From Siphonodentalium dalli (lineage: Eukaryota; Mollusca; Scaphopoda; Gadilida; Siphonodentaliidae), in contig CP136061.1 in assembly GCA_032622095.1 (NCBI GenBank), forward strand, positions 253,839,582 through 253,903,581: a stretch of DNA of 64,000 bases, written 5' to 3'. The position numbers and the translations under genes are program-made. This document shows positions 33,154 to 43,333 of this stretch, piece by piece. The notes under the pieces were generated by a model. The model was not told the origin of the DNA. It did not search any database and saw only the letters and a program-made list of their open reading frames with translations. Numbering within the stretch: the first letter of the stretch is position 1; every line of letters starts with the position of its first letter.

Positions 33154-34069
33154 CTAGAAGGTGACCCGACTTCGTCCGGGGTTTGACCTTGAATTGTCTA
33201 TTTTGAAGGCCAAGGTCAAGTGGGGTCACGATTTGACCCGTCCAAAACACTGCCCGAACAAAAGTACCCGACAAAAGTACCCGTCGAAATCCATCCGGTT
33301 TTACCAGATTTGACCTTGAATTGACCATTTTGAAGGTCAAGGTCAGGTGGGGTCAAACACCAACACCCCAAAAATGGTGGAAATCGGCCCAGCGGATACC
33401 GGGAAATCGGCCCAGCGGATACCGAGATACCCTATGCATCAAATTAATTTCGTCCGTAAAAATCCGCCAGTTTAACCCGATTTGATTTCCACTGAAGTAT
33501 ATAAACGCGCCTCATATACACACACTCATTAATTATCAAGTTTCAACGTAAAGCTAAATTACCATCGGTGCCCGAGATATCGCCAAGACGTCTGAAACAG
33601 TCAAATGCATCGGCCGGGTGAGAGTTAACGTGATCTAACTTTATGACCTCTAACGACGTCATAGAAGTTACGCATTGTTTTTATCCTGATAAAAGATCGT
33701 ACCACTTCTTCTTAATAATTGAGGCAGATAACTAAAACGGATACATACATATTATATATCGTTGGAAAGATGAAGCCACACAGATTCTAACCGTGCAAAT
33801 TATATGACTGGCAATTTATTATTCGCGCTATATCGAATCGATTTGTGAGCACCGAACTGAAATATATTAGCGCAAAACGGCGTAAAAACAGATTTGACCT
33901 CGGCACGTGAAAAGTTGACCTCGCACGGACAAATAAATATGCCTATGTTCGTCGCCGGCCGAAAATACCCTAAAATACCAAATTTCATCGAAATTGGCTT
34001 AGTCGTTTTTGAGTCCATCGATTACACACAAACAGACACACACACAGATCTTTCAAAATATATAATAGA
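33154..34069 (-). mobile_element. Helitron-like element H8 (916 bp)
   Basis: Same length as H7 and differing at only a handful of positions by eye (for example GAGCGTTAAC versus GAGAGTTAAC, ATGACTTC versus ATGACCTC). This points to very recent tandem duplication or concatemer insertion. Confidence 0.75.
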
Positions 34070-34891
34070 CTAGAAGGTGACCCGACTTCGTCCGGGCTTT
34101 GACCTTGAATTGTCCATTTTGAAGGTCAAGGTCAAGTGGGGTCACGATTTGACCAGTCCAAAAACACTGCCCGGACAAAAGTACCCGACAAACATGCCCG
34201 TCGAAATCCATCCGGATTTACCCGATTTGACCTTGAATTGATCATTTTTAAGGTCAAGGTCTGGTCGGGGTCACGATTGGACCCGTCCAAAACAATCGGT
34301 GAACAAAATTAACCCCACGTATCAAATTTCGTCGAAATCCCATCAAAATTGGCGATTTGACCTTGAAGTTACCCGATTTCAAGGTCAAGGTCACGTCGCA
34401 CGGGCTAGTGAATATGATTATGAGACTCGCCATAAGAAAGTACCCCCACATACCAAGTTTCATCGAAATCCCGTGATATTCGGGCGTTTGACCTTGAAAT
34501 GACCCGATTTCAAGGTCAAGGTCACGTCGCACGGACAAATAAATATGCCTATGTTCGTCCCCGGCCGAAAATACCCCCACATACCAAGTTTCATCGAAAT
34601 CGGCTGGGCCATTTTCGAGTCCATCGATTACACACAAACACACACACAGATACACACACTTGACCCGTCCAAAACACTGCCCGAACAAAAGTACCCGACA
34701 AAAGTACCCGTCGAAATGGTTTTATCCGATTTGACCTTTTAACCCGACTTGATTTCCACTCAAGTATATAAACGCGCCTCATATACACACGCTCAAAATC
34801 CGCCAGTTTAACCCGATTTGATTTCCACTGAAGTATATAAACGCGCCCCGAGATATCGCCAAGACGTCTGAAACAGTCAAATGCATCGGCC
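34070..34891 (-). mobile_element. Helitron-like element H9, 5'-truncated and fused to another copy
   Basis: The 3' end at 34070 is intact. The 5' end (expected after the CACACA tract) is missing at about 34658, where sequence jumps to TTGACCCGTCCAAAACACTG, the interior of a long-type copy. A scrambled segment follows (34658-34891) with two short repeats of TTTGATTTCCACTNAAGTAT. Confidence 0.6.
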
Positions 34892-35673
34892 GGGCAAAAG
34901 GTGACCCGACTTCGTCCGGGGTTTGACCTTGAATTGTCTATTTTGAAGGCCAAGGTCAAGTGGGGTCACGATTTGACCCGTCCAAAACACTGCCCGAACA
35001 AAAGTACCCGACAAAAGTACCCGTCGAAATGGTTTTATCCGATTTGACCTTTTAACCCGATTTGATTTCCACTCAAGTATATAAACGCGCCTCATATACA
35101 CACGCTCATTAATTATCAAGTTTCAACGTAAAGATAAATTACCATCGGTGCCCGAGATATCGCCAAGACGTCTGAAACAGTCAAATGCATCGGCCGGTCA
35201 AGAGTTAACGTGATCTAACTTTATGACCTCTAACGACGTCATAGAAGTTACGCATTGTTTTTACCCTGATATAAGATTGTACCACTTCTTCTTAATAATT
35301 GAGGCAGATAACTAAAACGGATACATACGCATTATATATCGTTGGAAAGAGGAAACACGAAAGATTCTCACAGTTTCATTATTATGACTGGCATGTTATT
35401 ATTCGCGCTGTTTCGAATCGATTTGTAAGCACCGAACTCAAATGAAAGTCCCGTAACACAGCGTAAAAACAGATTTGACCTCGGCACGTGAAAAGTTGAC
35501 CTCGCACGAACAAATTAATAGGCCTATGTTACTCGTGGCCCGAAAATACCCCCACATACCAAGTTTCATCGAAATTGGCTCAGCCGTTTTTGAGTCCATC
35601 GATTACACACACACACACCCACAGATACACACACACACACACACACACAGATCTTTCAAAAATATATAATAGA
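34892..35673 (-). mobile_element. Helitron-like element H10, 3' end damaged
   Basis: Begins AAAAGGTGACCCGACTTCGT, lacking the normal GACTAG junction. It ends on the plus strand ...AATATATAATAGA at 35673, followed by T at 35674. That is a proper 5' A|TC boundary and closes the minus-strand array. Confidence 0.65.
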
Positions 35674-35926
35674 TTACAATTTCTGATATATAAATTTTGT
35701 TACAGCTAATATTCTTAGGTCTATTGTCGATAGATTTATTTTTTGTATATTCACACAACGCATAGGCTCAAGCTGTTTATATTTACCCCGCGGGTCTGGA
35801 ATCTCATCCAAGAATCCATTTAGCTGAAATGATACTTCGTTGTTGCGAAATGGAATCTACCGGTGGTCCCAAGCCGTCAATGTCAACAACATCGAAATTG
35901 TTCAACTTTGACTGTGAGAAAATAAT
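35674..35926. other. Spacer between Helitron-like arrays
   Basis: About 250 bp with no similarity to the flanking elements and no coding evidence. Confidence 0.4.
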
Positions 35927-36272
35927 TACAATTTATCTTTACATTGAAGCTTGATAATTAATGAGCGTGTGTATATGAGGCGCGTTTACATACTTTAGTG
36001 GAAATCAAATCGGGTAAAACTGGCGGATTTTTACGGATAGGGTATCTCGGTATCCGCTGGGCCGATTTCCCGGTATCCGCTTGCCCAATTTCCACCATTT
36101 TTGGGGTGTTGGTGTTGGAAAACTGCCAGACGGATTTTGACAAAATTTGATACTTAGTGGTAATTGTTTCCAGGGAGTATTTGGACGGGTCAAATCGTAA
36201 CCCCACCTGACCTTGACCTTCAAAATGGTCAATTCAATGTCAAAGCCCGGACGAAGTCGGGTCACCTTCTAG
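35927..36272 (+). mobile_element. Helitron-like element H11, 5'-truncated
   Basis: Holds only the 3' third (from ATTAATGAGCGTGTGTATAT) and an intact 3' hairpin and CTAG end. It is joined CTAG|TC to H12. Confidence 0.68.
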
Positions 36273-37005
36273 TCTATTATATATTTTGAAAGATCTGTAT
36301 GTGTGTGTGTTTGAAATCGATGGACTCAAAAACGGCTAAGCCAATTTCGATGAAATTTGGTATATGGGGGTATTTTCGGCCGGAGACGAACATAGGCCTA
36401 TTGATTTTCAGATCCGAGGTCAACTTTTCACGTGCCGAGGTCAAATCTGTTTTTACGCAGTTTTGCGCTAATATATTTCAGTTCGGTGCTCACAAATCGA
36501 TTCGATATAGCGCGAATAATAAATTTCCAGTCATATAATTTGCACGGTTAGAATCTGTGTGGCTTCATCTTTCCAACGATATATAATATGTATGTATCCA
36601 TTTTAGTTATCTGCCTCAATTATTAAGAAGAAATGGTACGGTCTTCTATCAGGGCAAAAACAATGCGTAACTTCTATGACGTCGTTAGTGTTCATAACGT
36701 TAGATCACGTTAACGCTCAACCGGCCGATGCATTTGACTGTTTCAGACGTCTTGGCGATATCTCGGGCACCGATGGTAATTTATCTTTACGTGTGTAAAT
36801 GTGGCGCGTTTATATACTTGAGTGGAAATCAAATCGGGTTAAAATGTCAAATCGGGTAAAACCGGATGGATTTCGACGGGTACTTTTGTCGGGTACTTTT
36901 GTTCGGCAGTGTTTTGGACGGGTCAAATCGTGACCCCACTTGACCTTGGCCTTCAAAATAGACAATTCAAGGTCAAACCCCGGACGAAGTCGGGTCACCT
37001 TCTAG
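36273..37005 (+). mobile_element. Helitron-like element H12 (733 bp)
   Basis: Starts TCTATTATATATTTTGAAAG and ends CTAG at 37005 followed by T. Internal deletion similar to H5. Last copy of the cluster. Confidence 0.72.
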
Positions 37006-37278
37006 TACTATATATAAAGAGAGTAGTTGGGCGTGAAGCGCCCGGGATGGTCGAATAGATAGAGTGATCTTTTCTTTCACCCCAGTTGATAAAGTGGCAA
37101 TTTAAGCCACTTTATGTTCAAACTCTCGAGGCGGCTTCTAGCACGCACTTTGCTAACTACGGAACAATCAATTATTTTATTAACGGACGCTCAACGTCGA
37201 ACTTAATGGACGGTTATTTCACTATGAACGCTTTAATTTTAGATGACTTGTATGTACATCTACAGTACCCGTCAAAAG

Positions 37279-37708
37279 AAGTGGTATATTAAGCGCGATA
37301 TTCTCGCGCCCAATATCGCAATAATATTGCAAGTGGAAATACTTATAAGCGCGCCGCTTGCGATATTATTTCAATATTTTGCGCTTAATATCGCAAAATT
37401 TCGCGCTTAATATTGCGCTCAAAATTGTGACATTTAAATCAAATTATTGCTTCTATATTGTTTATTGCATAAATAGAGACAATGTTTTTGATTTATATAT
37501 ATATATTATAGTTTTACATGCTATGTGTACACTATATGCACCGTATTTATCTAATATAAATATAAATATAACACTATCCGGTCTTTTGCGTTCAATATCG
37601 CAATAAAAAGCGCGACAGATTTTTTATATTGCGCTATATATAATCTCGCCTTTTTCGAAATTAAGCGCACTCAATATCGCAATAAATGCGCCCCTCAATA
37701 TACCACTT
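37279..37708. mobile_element. Foldback element rich in GCGCTTAATATCGC palindromes
   Basis: Outer ends AAGTGGTATATTAAGCGCGA and (inverted) CCCCTCAATATACCACTT. Inside, CAATATCGCAATA, GCGCTTAATATCGC and GCGCTTAATATTGCGC recur on both sides of an AT-rich centre. The wording resembles the TTGCGCTTAAGCGCAA cluster at 9.7-10.2 kb. Confidence 0.6.
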
Positions 37709-38339
37709 GGTATACTGTATGATACCATAATATATGCATGTATCTAAATTAGACGAGGTTGGCGCGGGTTCTAACATTGTACTGTGTCTTTAAAGGCACG
37801 GGCGGCGTTCATTGCAGAAATATTCATATTTGTTCAAATCGCAATCAACAGAAGGAATATTAAATTATATATAGTTTTGTTCATATGCCAAACATAATCA
37901 GCGCGTAAATAGTATATTGTCAAGACGTACGATGGTGTACGTAAACAAGAGCCTGGTTGTGTTACATATGTTTTGCTTCTGTTTACATAACACAGCGCAA
38001 TTCTATTGGTTAATCACACACAAATGATATAAACGCTCTTTATTATTTCCATATCAGGAAAACAGTAACAAATAACGCTCTTTATGTTTACCATATCCGG
38101 ATCTAAACAAAGGCCAAGTTCTGTAATGTTTTTTGCTTTTGTTTACATAACGTACTGTTTATGCCACATTTCTGATTGGTATAAGAACAAGGTCTGTCGA
38201 TATTTTACTATTCTTTCTGTTTGTGGCGGTTTTTGACGGAGGTGAATATTTTAACAGCATATACCCACGGCCAACACCGCCCGCATCTTTAAATTCGCAG
38301 AATATTTTCTGAAAAACAAGATGTTGGATAAGCACCTAA
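37709..38339. repeat. Dispersed repeat fragments; no gene
   Basis: Contains TCTTTAAAGGCACGGGCGG, TAAATAGTATATTGTCAAGA, GTTTACATAACACAGCG and TATTTTACTATTCTTTCTG. Related sequence (AATAGTATGTTATTGTCAAG ... TTATGATTGGTATAAGAACA) occurs at 41705-41880 and 43620-43740, so this is a dispersed family with inverted GTTTACAT motifs. Confidence 0.5.
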
Positions 38340-38503
38340 TATTATAAGTTACGGGACACTTAGTGGTCGGATATGGTGTCATGTGAGGCGAAGTGAGATC
38401 AATATTAGGCGAGGCCGTAGCTATAGGCCGAGCCTAATATTGATCTCGCTGAGCCTCACACAACACCATATCCGACCACTAAGCGTCATGTAACGTATTT
38501 ATT
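38340..38503. mobile_element. Hairpin MITE (GGTGTCATGTGAGGCG family), copy 1
   Basis: Arms of about 75 bp: TAAGTTACGGGACACTTAGT, GGTCGGATATGGTGTCATGT, GAGGCGAAGTGAGATCAATA, then a short loop and the inverse ending ACGTATTTATTATG. Copies 2 and 3 lie at 38970-39134 and 41139-41294. Confidence 0.75.
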
Positions 38504-38573
38504 ATGCCAGTGGACAAAATCCAGCATATCCCTTTAATCGTCGCTGTAATTTATTGTAATTTGTAAGATAAAT

Positions 38574-38900
38574 GTGTCGTCTATGGCCATTAACTTATGT
38601 AACGTCACAGTGACGTGTCATGGGCGTTGAACGTCAACGCATTGCGTCAATGTCTAATTACCAGAAGTAGGACACCTTGTTGAGTTTGATAGTTAATATT
38701 GAGTCTTTAGAATGCCTCAAATATATCGCATGCAGGGTTTGGTACATGGTACTATGTCTTTAAATTCACAGAAAATGATTTCCGACAAATAACCCCTTTC
38801 TTGGCGCCAAAAATACACCAGAAATATTCCCGAGGCGACTGAGTTTCTGAAAAAACAAGATGGCGGAAAAGCACATAATATTGATTTCATATTAGGTCAC
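38574..38900. mobile_element. Left part of a 700-bp foldback family
   Basis: Starts AAATGTGTCGTCTATGGCCA and includes TAACGTCACAGTGACG and TTTAAATTCACAGAAAATGA. It matches the left arm of 39197-39903, but the right arm is absent. Confidence 0.55.
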
Positions 38901-38969
38901 CGACCTAATATGGGTTCATATACCGTCACTATATCTCGACGCTGATTGGCTAATTGCAAGACTTGACAT

Positions 38970-39134
38970 AATAATATAAGTTACAGGGCGAGTTGTTGTC
39001 GGATACGGTGTCATATGAGGCGAAGTGAGATTAATATCGGGCGAGGCGCTAGCCGAGCCCGATATTAATATCGCTGAGCCTCATAAATTATGTCACCGTA
39101 GCCGGCAACTACGAATCATGTAACGATTTTATCA
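38970..39134. mobile_element. Hairpin MITE (GGTGTCATGTGAGGCG family), copy 2
   Basis: Same architecture as copy 1, with TATGAGGCGAAGTGAGATTA on the left and the inverse on the right. The most diverged of the three. Confidence 0.7.
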
Positions 39135-39196
39135 TGCTTTCCATGTTAGAATTTGAATTACTTGTACGAAGTTCATTAGCTGCCAGTAAGTAAATT

Positions 39197-39903
39197 TGTT
39201 GTCTATGGCCATTAACTTATGTAACGTCACAGTGACGCGCCATGGGCGTTGAACGTCAACACATTGAGTCAATGGTTAATTACCAGAAGCAGGAAAACAA
39301 ATTGAGATTGATAGTTAATTTATGAGTGTTTAGAATTCCTCAAATATATCACATGCAGGTTTTGATACATGGTTATATGTCTTTAAATTCACAGAAAATG
39401 ATTTCCGACAGATATCCCTTTTCTTGGCGCCAAAATACATCGAAAATATACCCGAGGCGGCAGAGTTCCATGAAAAACAAGATGGCGTTTATCGACCCCA
39501 TATGAATACATATACCCCCTGGGGCTTTCAATATGGGGTCGATGACAATCAAGGTGAACCTAATATACCCTCATATCCTGTCAGTAGATCTACATTCCCA
39601 TTGGTCAATCTAATACGCCAGCATGATAATGATTTCACATGGGGGCACTGACCTAATATTCGTCGATAGTTTTGGTGTATTTTGGCGGAAATCATTTTCT
39701 GCGAATTTAAAGACATAGTACCATGTACCAAAACCTGCATGCGATATATTTTAGGAATTATAAAGACTCATAAATTAACTATCAAACTCAACAAGTTGTC
39801 CTATACTTCTGATGATTAGCCATTGACTCAATGCGTTGACGTTCAACGCCTATGGCGCGTCACTGTGACGTTACATGTTAATGGCCACAGACGACACATT
39901 TAA
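39197..39903. mobile_element. Foldback element, about 700 bp
   Basis: Left arm 39197-39440 (GTTGTCTATGGCCATTAACT ... GATTTCCGACAGATATCCC) pairs with right arm 39660-39903 (GGAAATCATTTTCTGCGAAT ... AATGGCCACAGACGACACAT). The centre contains a smaller CGACCCCATATGAAT palindrome. Each arm carries GTCACNGTGACG. Confidence 0.65.
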
Positions 39904-40138
39904 CTCACAGGTATTAGACACAATTTTTTTTTTAATGTAATAAAAATCTCGGAAAAGTATTTATCTCATTTTTGATAGAGGTCAGCATTTTTCTCTACAA
40001 AAGCAACATTTTATTTTTTATTGATCTGAAATTGCAGCCCTATGTGACCAAATAATCATAGTTTTCAAAAAAAGTTTGGGTCGCCGTCGTATTTGAGATT
40101 AGTGAACATAGAAAAACATTTTAAGTTGATAAATCAAA

Positions 40139-40812
40139 ACGAAACGTCCGTCCAATGAAAAATAAAAAAAATCAAACGTTCCAACACCCAAATCACCGAA
40201 ATCTATACTCTAATCATCAAACTAAATAGCCCTATTGTCAAACAGACGTTGTTTCATGAAGGACAGCTAATTTGGGTGTGGTACTCAACATACATCGAGT
40301 TTAATAACGATTTTTGTCTTTTTTTTTTCGTCAGTTTTACATGATTCTTTTCGCGGGAGGCCATTTTGAAAGTGCGAAACAAACTCGAGAAACGCTGCAG
40401 TAAATGACTCCAAAATTAAATAATTTTACATCGATAAAAAAAAATGTTTTATCTAATTCCTTATCTAGTGGGTATTATATATCCACCGCATGATTTTTGT
40501 CATTAATAATGCCGGATATCAATTAAAAGAGAGATATTAAAATTAATTTAATAAAGTTCAAGTTAGTTTCGCTTTAAGTTTTGCAAAATGGCCTCCCGCG
40601 AAAAGAAATCTGTTAAACTGACGAAAAAAAAAGGACATAAATCGTTATTAAACTCGATGTATGTTGAGCACCACCCCCAAATTAGCTGTACTTCGTGAAA
40701 CAATGTCTGTTTGACAATAGGGCTATTTAGTTTGATGATAATAGTATAGATTTCGGTGATTTAGGGGTTGGATTATTTGATTTTTTGATTTATCATTGGA
40801 CGGACGTTTCGG
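40139..40812. mobile_element. Foldback element, arms about 250 bp
   Basis: Left GAAACGTCCGTCCAATGAAA through ATTGTCAAACAGACGTTGTT, CGAGTTTAATAACGATTTTT and TTCGCGGGAGGCCATTTTG pairs with the complementary right side ending GGACGGACGTTTC. The loop is about 200 bp and AT-rich. Non-coding. Confidence 0.7.
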
Positions 40813-41138
40813 GTACCAAAAAATAAATTTCATTGACAACTTCGAATGCTCATTTGTTTAAAGTACGACGGAAAGCTAAACTTTAACAAAAAATATGATT
40901 ACTTGGGCACATAATGCTAGAATTCCAGATCAATTTGATAACAAAATTTGCTTTTGTGAGGATGATTTTTGACCTCCCATTTTCACTATCAGCCTTGATA
41001 CTTACCTTTATTTTTTATTTTTTTATTTTTTTTGGCCTATTTTGGCCAAATACCTGTGATTTAACTTACCAAATTAAAATAAATTACAGCGACGATTAAT
41101 TAGATGGACATATTGGACTTTGTCCACAGTTGACTGAC

Positions 41139-41294
41139 ATAATAAATACGTTGCGGGACGCTTATTAGTCTGATATGGTGTCATGTGAGGCTCAGTGAGA
41201 TCAATACGGCTTACGGACTCGCCTAATATTGATCTCCCTTCGCCTCACATGACATCATATCAGACTATTAAGCGTCGCGTAACTTATATTATTT
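41139..41294. mobile_element. Hairpin MITE copy 3, in the PLAC8-family promoter
   Basis: ATACGTTGCGGGACGCTTAT ... ATGGTGTCATGTGAGGC pairs with GCCTCACATGACATCATATC ... GCGTCGCGTAACTTATATTA. It ends 98 bp before the start codon of the PLAC8-family gene, so it lies in or next to that gene's core promoter. Its right edge supplies a TATATTA sequence. Confidence 0.75.
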
Positions 41295-41392
41295 TACTTG
41301 GTAATACATGTATCACAGGTTGAATCAGAGAAAGACATAAATACCTGGATTCTGCCGATCACCTGAGCGGAACCAATTAATACCTACGAACC

Positions 41393-41684
41393 ATGGCACA
41401 CATGTCAGTGACATCACAGCCACAATCTCGCTACGTCGAGAAGGGAGGACAAGCTCAAGAACAAAGTTACCATCATTATGAGGAGCGACGTGATAACCCA
41501 CCCCAGTACCATGAATCTCAGCGCGCAGGTCAACAACACACTGCACCGGTCAGTACGAACACAATAGTCGTCACCACAGCTCCCACCGGACAAGCGTCTA
41601 AAGTCGGGATGATGCCTGGCTCACTGCAAGGTCACAGGGATTGGTCTACGTCGCTTTGTTCATGCATGGACGATATGGGAATTT
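41393..41684 (+). CDS. PLAC8/cornifelin-family protein, coding exon 1
   Basis: First of three coding exons (41393-41684, 47678-47817, 55553-55645) that join into a 174-residue protein. The ATG has a near-ideal context (ACCATGG). Residues 1-80 are a polar, Gln/Thr-rich leader. Residues 81-97 start the PLAC8 domain (HRDWSTSLCSCMDDMGI), matching the family pattern W-x-T/S-x-L-C-x-C-x2-D. The exon ends one base into a Cys codon (phase 1) at donor TTT|GTAAGT. PLAC8-family proteins (PLAC8, cornifelin, plant FW2.2) are small Cys-rich, often membrane-associated proteins with roles in cell growth and metal handling; the exact role here is unknown. A broken copy of the end of this exon lies 520 bp downstream. 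Confidence 0.87.
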
Positions 41685-42201
41685 GTAAGTTTGATTTAAA
41701 GACACGTGAATAGTATGTTATTGTCAAGTTCGTGCGCTTTGTTATGTAAACAAAATTCAAAACTGTTACAGAACCTGGCTTTTGTTTACATACCACAGTA
41801 TATGAACTTGACAATAACATACTATTTACGCGATATTTATGATTGGTATAAGAACAAAATATGTCAAATATTATAGCAAATTAGAACTCTTGTGTTTGAC
41901 TTGACATGCGTGTTGTCATGACAATGTCGTCCATGTGCGTTTAGACATTTGTGATGATAAAATAATTGGAGAACCAAATCACACCGTTTCGCAATATAGT
42001 TCTTTGCTACTAGTGCGACTTTCCAAAGTTACGGTACGAAATTACACACATTAAAACCGATATTATGTGTGATTAATAAGGGTATGTTCGCTTAGTATAT
42101 ATCTTAATATCGCGGAAGTCCACCAAATGTGGGTAAAATGTCGGCGGTAGCAGCGGTCTTTCCGATTCATCAAGGGAGGTAACTCCTGCATGGAGTTCGA
42201 C

Positions 42202-42320
42202 GGCTCCCATCGCGGCTTCTAACGTCGGGGTGATGTCCGGGTCACTGCAAGGTCACAGGGATTCGTCTACGCTGCTAAATGTTCATGCATGGACGATATG
42301 GGGATTTGTAAGTTTGACTT
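42202..42320 (+). pseudogene. Broken duplicate of PLAC8-family exon 1 end
   Basis: Closely matches 41579-41698 (GTCACTGCAAGGTCACAGGG, TTCATGCATGGACGATATGG, donor GATTTGTAAGTTTGA). The conserved Trp codon is changed (TGG to TCG), and two extra bases (ACGCTGCTAAATG versus ACGTCGCTTTG) shift the frame, so it cannot supply a working PLAC8 start. The splice donor is still intact. A TTAA at its 3' edge received a MITE. Confidence 0.75.
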
Positions 42321-42322
42321 AA

Positions 42323-42676
42323 CCCTTTGATTGGAGCTGCGCTGGTGCAGCATTGCATATCATGTGCCAGTGCATTCTCTTATATATGCGAGTCACCAAT
42401 ATGGAGGTTCGAATATATAAGAGAATGCATTGTCTTACAAGGTCAAGGTAAATATTGTTAGGCCAATGCATTCACTTATATATGCGAGGCTGCCTATGGG
42501 AGACAGGCATATATAAGAGAATGCATCGGCTTACACGGTCAAGGTAAATGTTGTTAGGCCTATGCTTTTACTTATACATGTACATGCGAGGCTGCCTATG
42601 GGAGACTCGCATGTACAAGATAATGCATTTTCATAGGATTTCGCAACAATTTCCGGTAGCTCCAGTCATGGAAGGG
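42323..42676. mobile_element. piggyBac-like MITE inside the duplicated exon segment
   Basis: Starts CCCTTTGATTGGAGCT and ends AGCTCCAGTCATGGAAGGG, flanked by TTAA (42319-42322) and TTAA (42677-42680). Inside are three successive palindromes of the GCATTCTCTTATATATGCGA type, one with an extra TACATGTA. The duplicated exon sequence resumes after the right TTAA (TTAAAGGCGCGG versus TTAAAGACACGTG). Confidence 0.75.
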
Positions 42677-43186
42677 TTAAAGGCGCGGATGGCCTTATAT
42701 TATATTGGTTGTAGGTTATAACTTAGAAATATAAGTTACCATTATGAAAATTTCCTCAAGAATATACTAATAGTATATAGTAAAATGTTTTATTACATGA
42801 TCCTACCCTTATTCCATTCAATAAACCCATTCTATAAATTGTGATATTAAACGTTCGTTTAATAACAGGAAATAGTGCCAGGTGACCTTTGACTTCCGGT
42901 TTGTGGTTTCTTTACATTCCGCACGCTACGTCTCAAAATACTATGGCTTCCAATATAATTTCAACAAACTATAATGAATGAAGAGTTTGAAAAGTTATGT
43001 CATTAAATATACGCCATTAAATATGCCAAATAGTCTTTATTTATATGGGACTATTTCTTTGCGCGTGCAAACAACGCAGAGTTGTGTGAAACGTCATCGC
43101 ATCCCTTATAGAAGTTGATGTTAGTTTCGCGTCCCATTTGTTGATTTAAGTATGTTTGTCGAGGTTTTGGATCATGTAATAAATAG

Positions 43187-43333
43187 AATCTACAACTCGT
43201 CCCAAGTTTATAGCGGAATTTACAAAACTCGTCCAGTAAATTAGGTCTGGACCTCGCCAAAGGCTCGGTCCAGACCTAATTTACTGGACTCGTTTTGTAA
43301 ATTTCGTTATAAACTGGGGACTCGTTGTAGATC
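43187..43333. mobile_element. Hairpin MITE (GTCCAGACC family), copy 2
   Basis: TCTACAACTCGTCCCAAGTT ... TTAGGTCTGGACCTCG, loop CCAAAGG, then the inverse to TTGTAGATCCTCTATA. Nearly the same as 21813-21960. Confidence 0.75.

Noticed and set aside
28115-36538. Many 60-140-codon ORFs (for example those with ISMKLGMLGYFRAT or SADFDETWYVG wording)
   Set aside because: They recur in both orientations within the Helitron-like units and read conserved non-coding motifs. No Rep, helicase or RPA domain.
37020-37140. tRNA-like text (GGTCGAATAGATAGAGTG, then GTTCAAACTCTCG)
   Set aside because: Weak A-box and B-box resemblance, but I could not fold a cloverleaf with a proper acceptor stem and anticodon loop.
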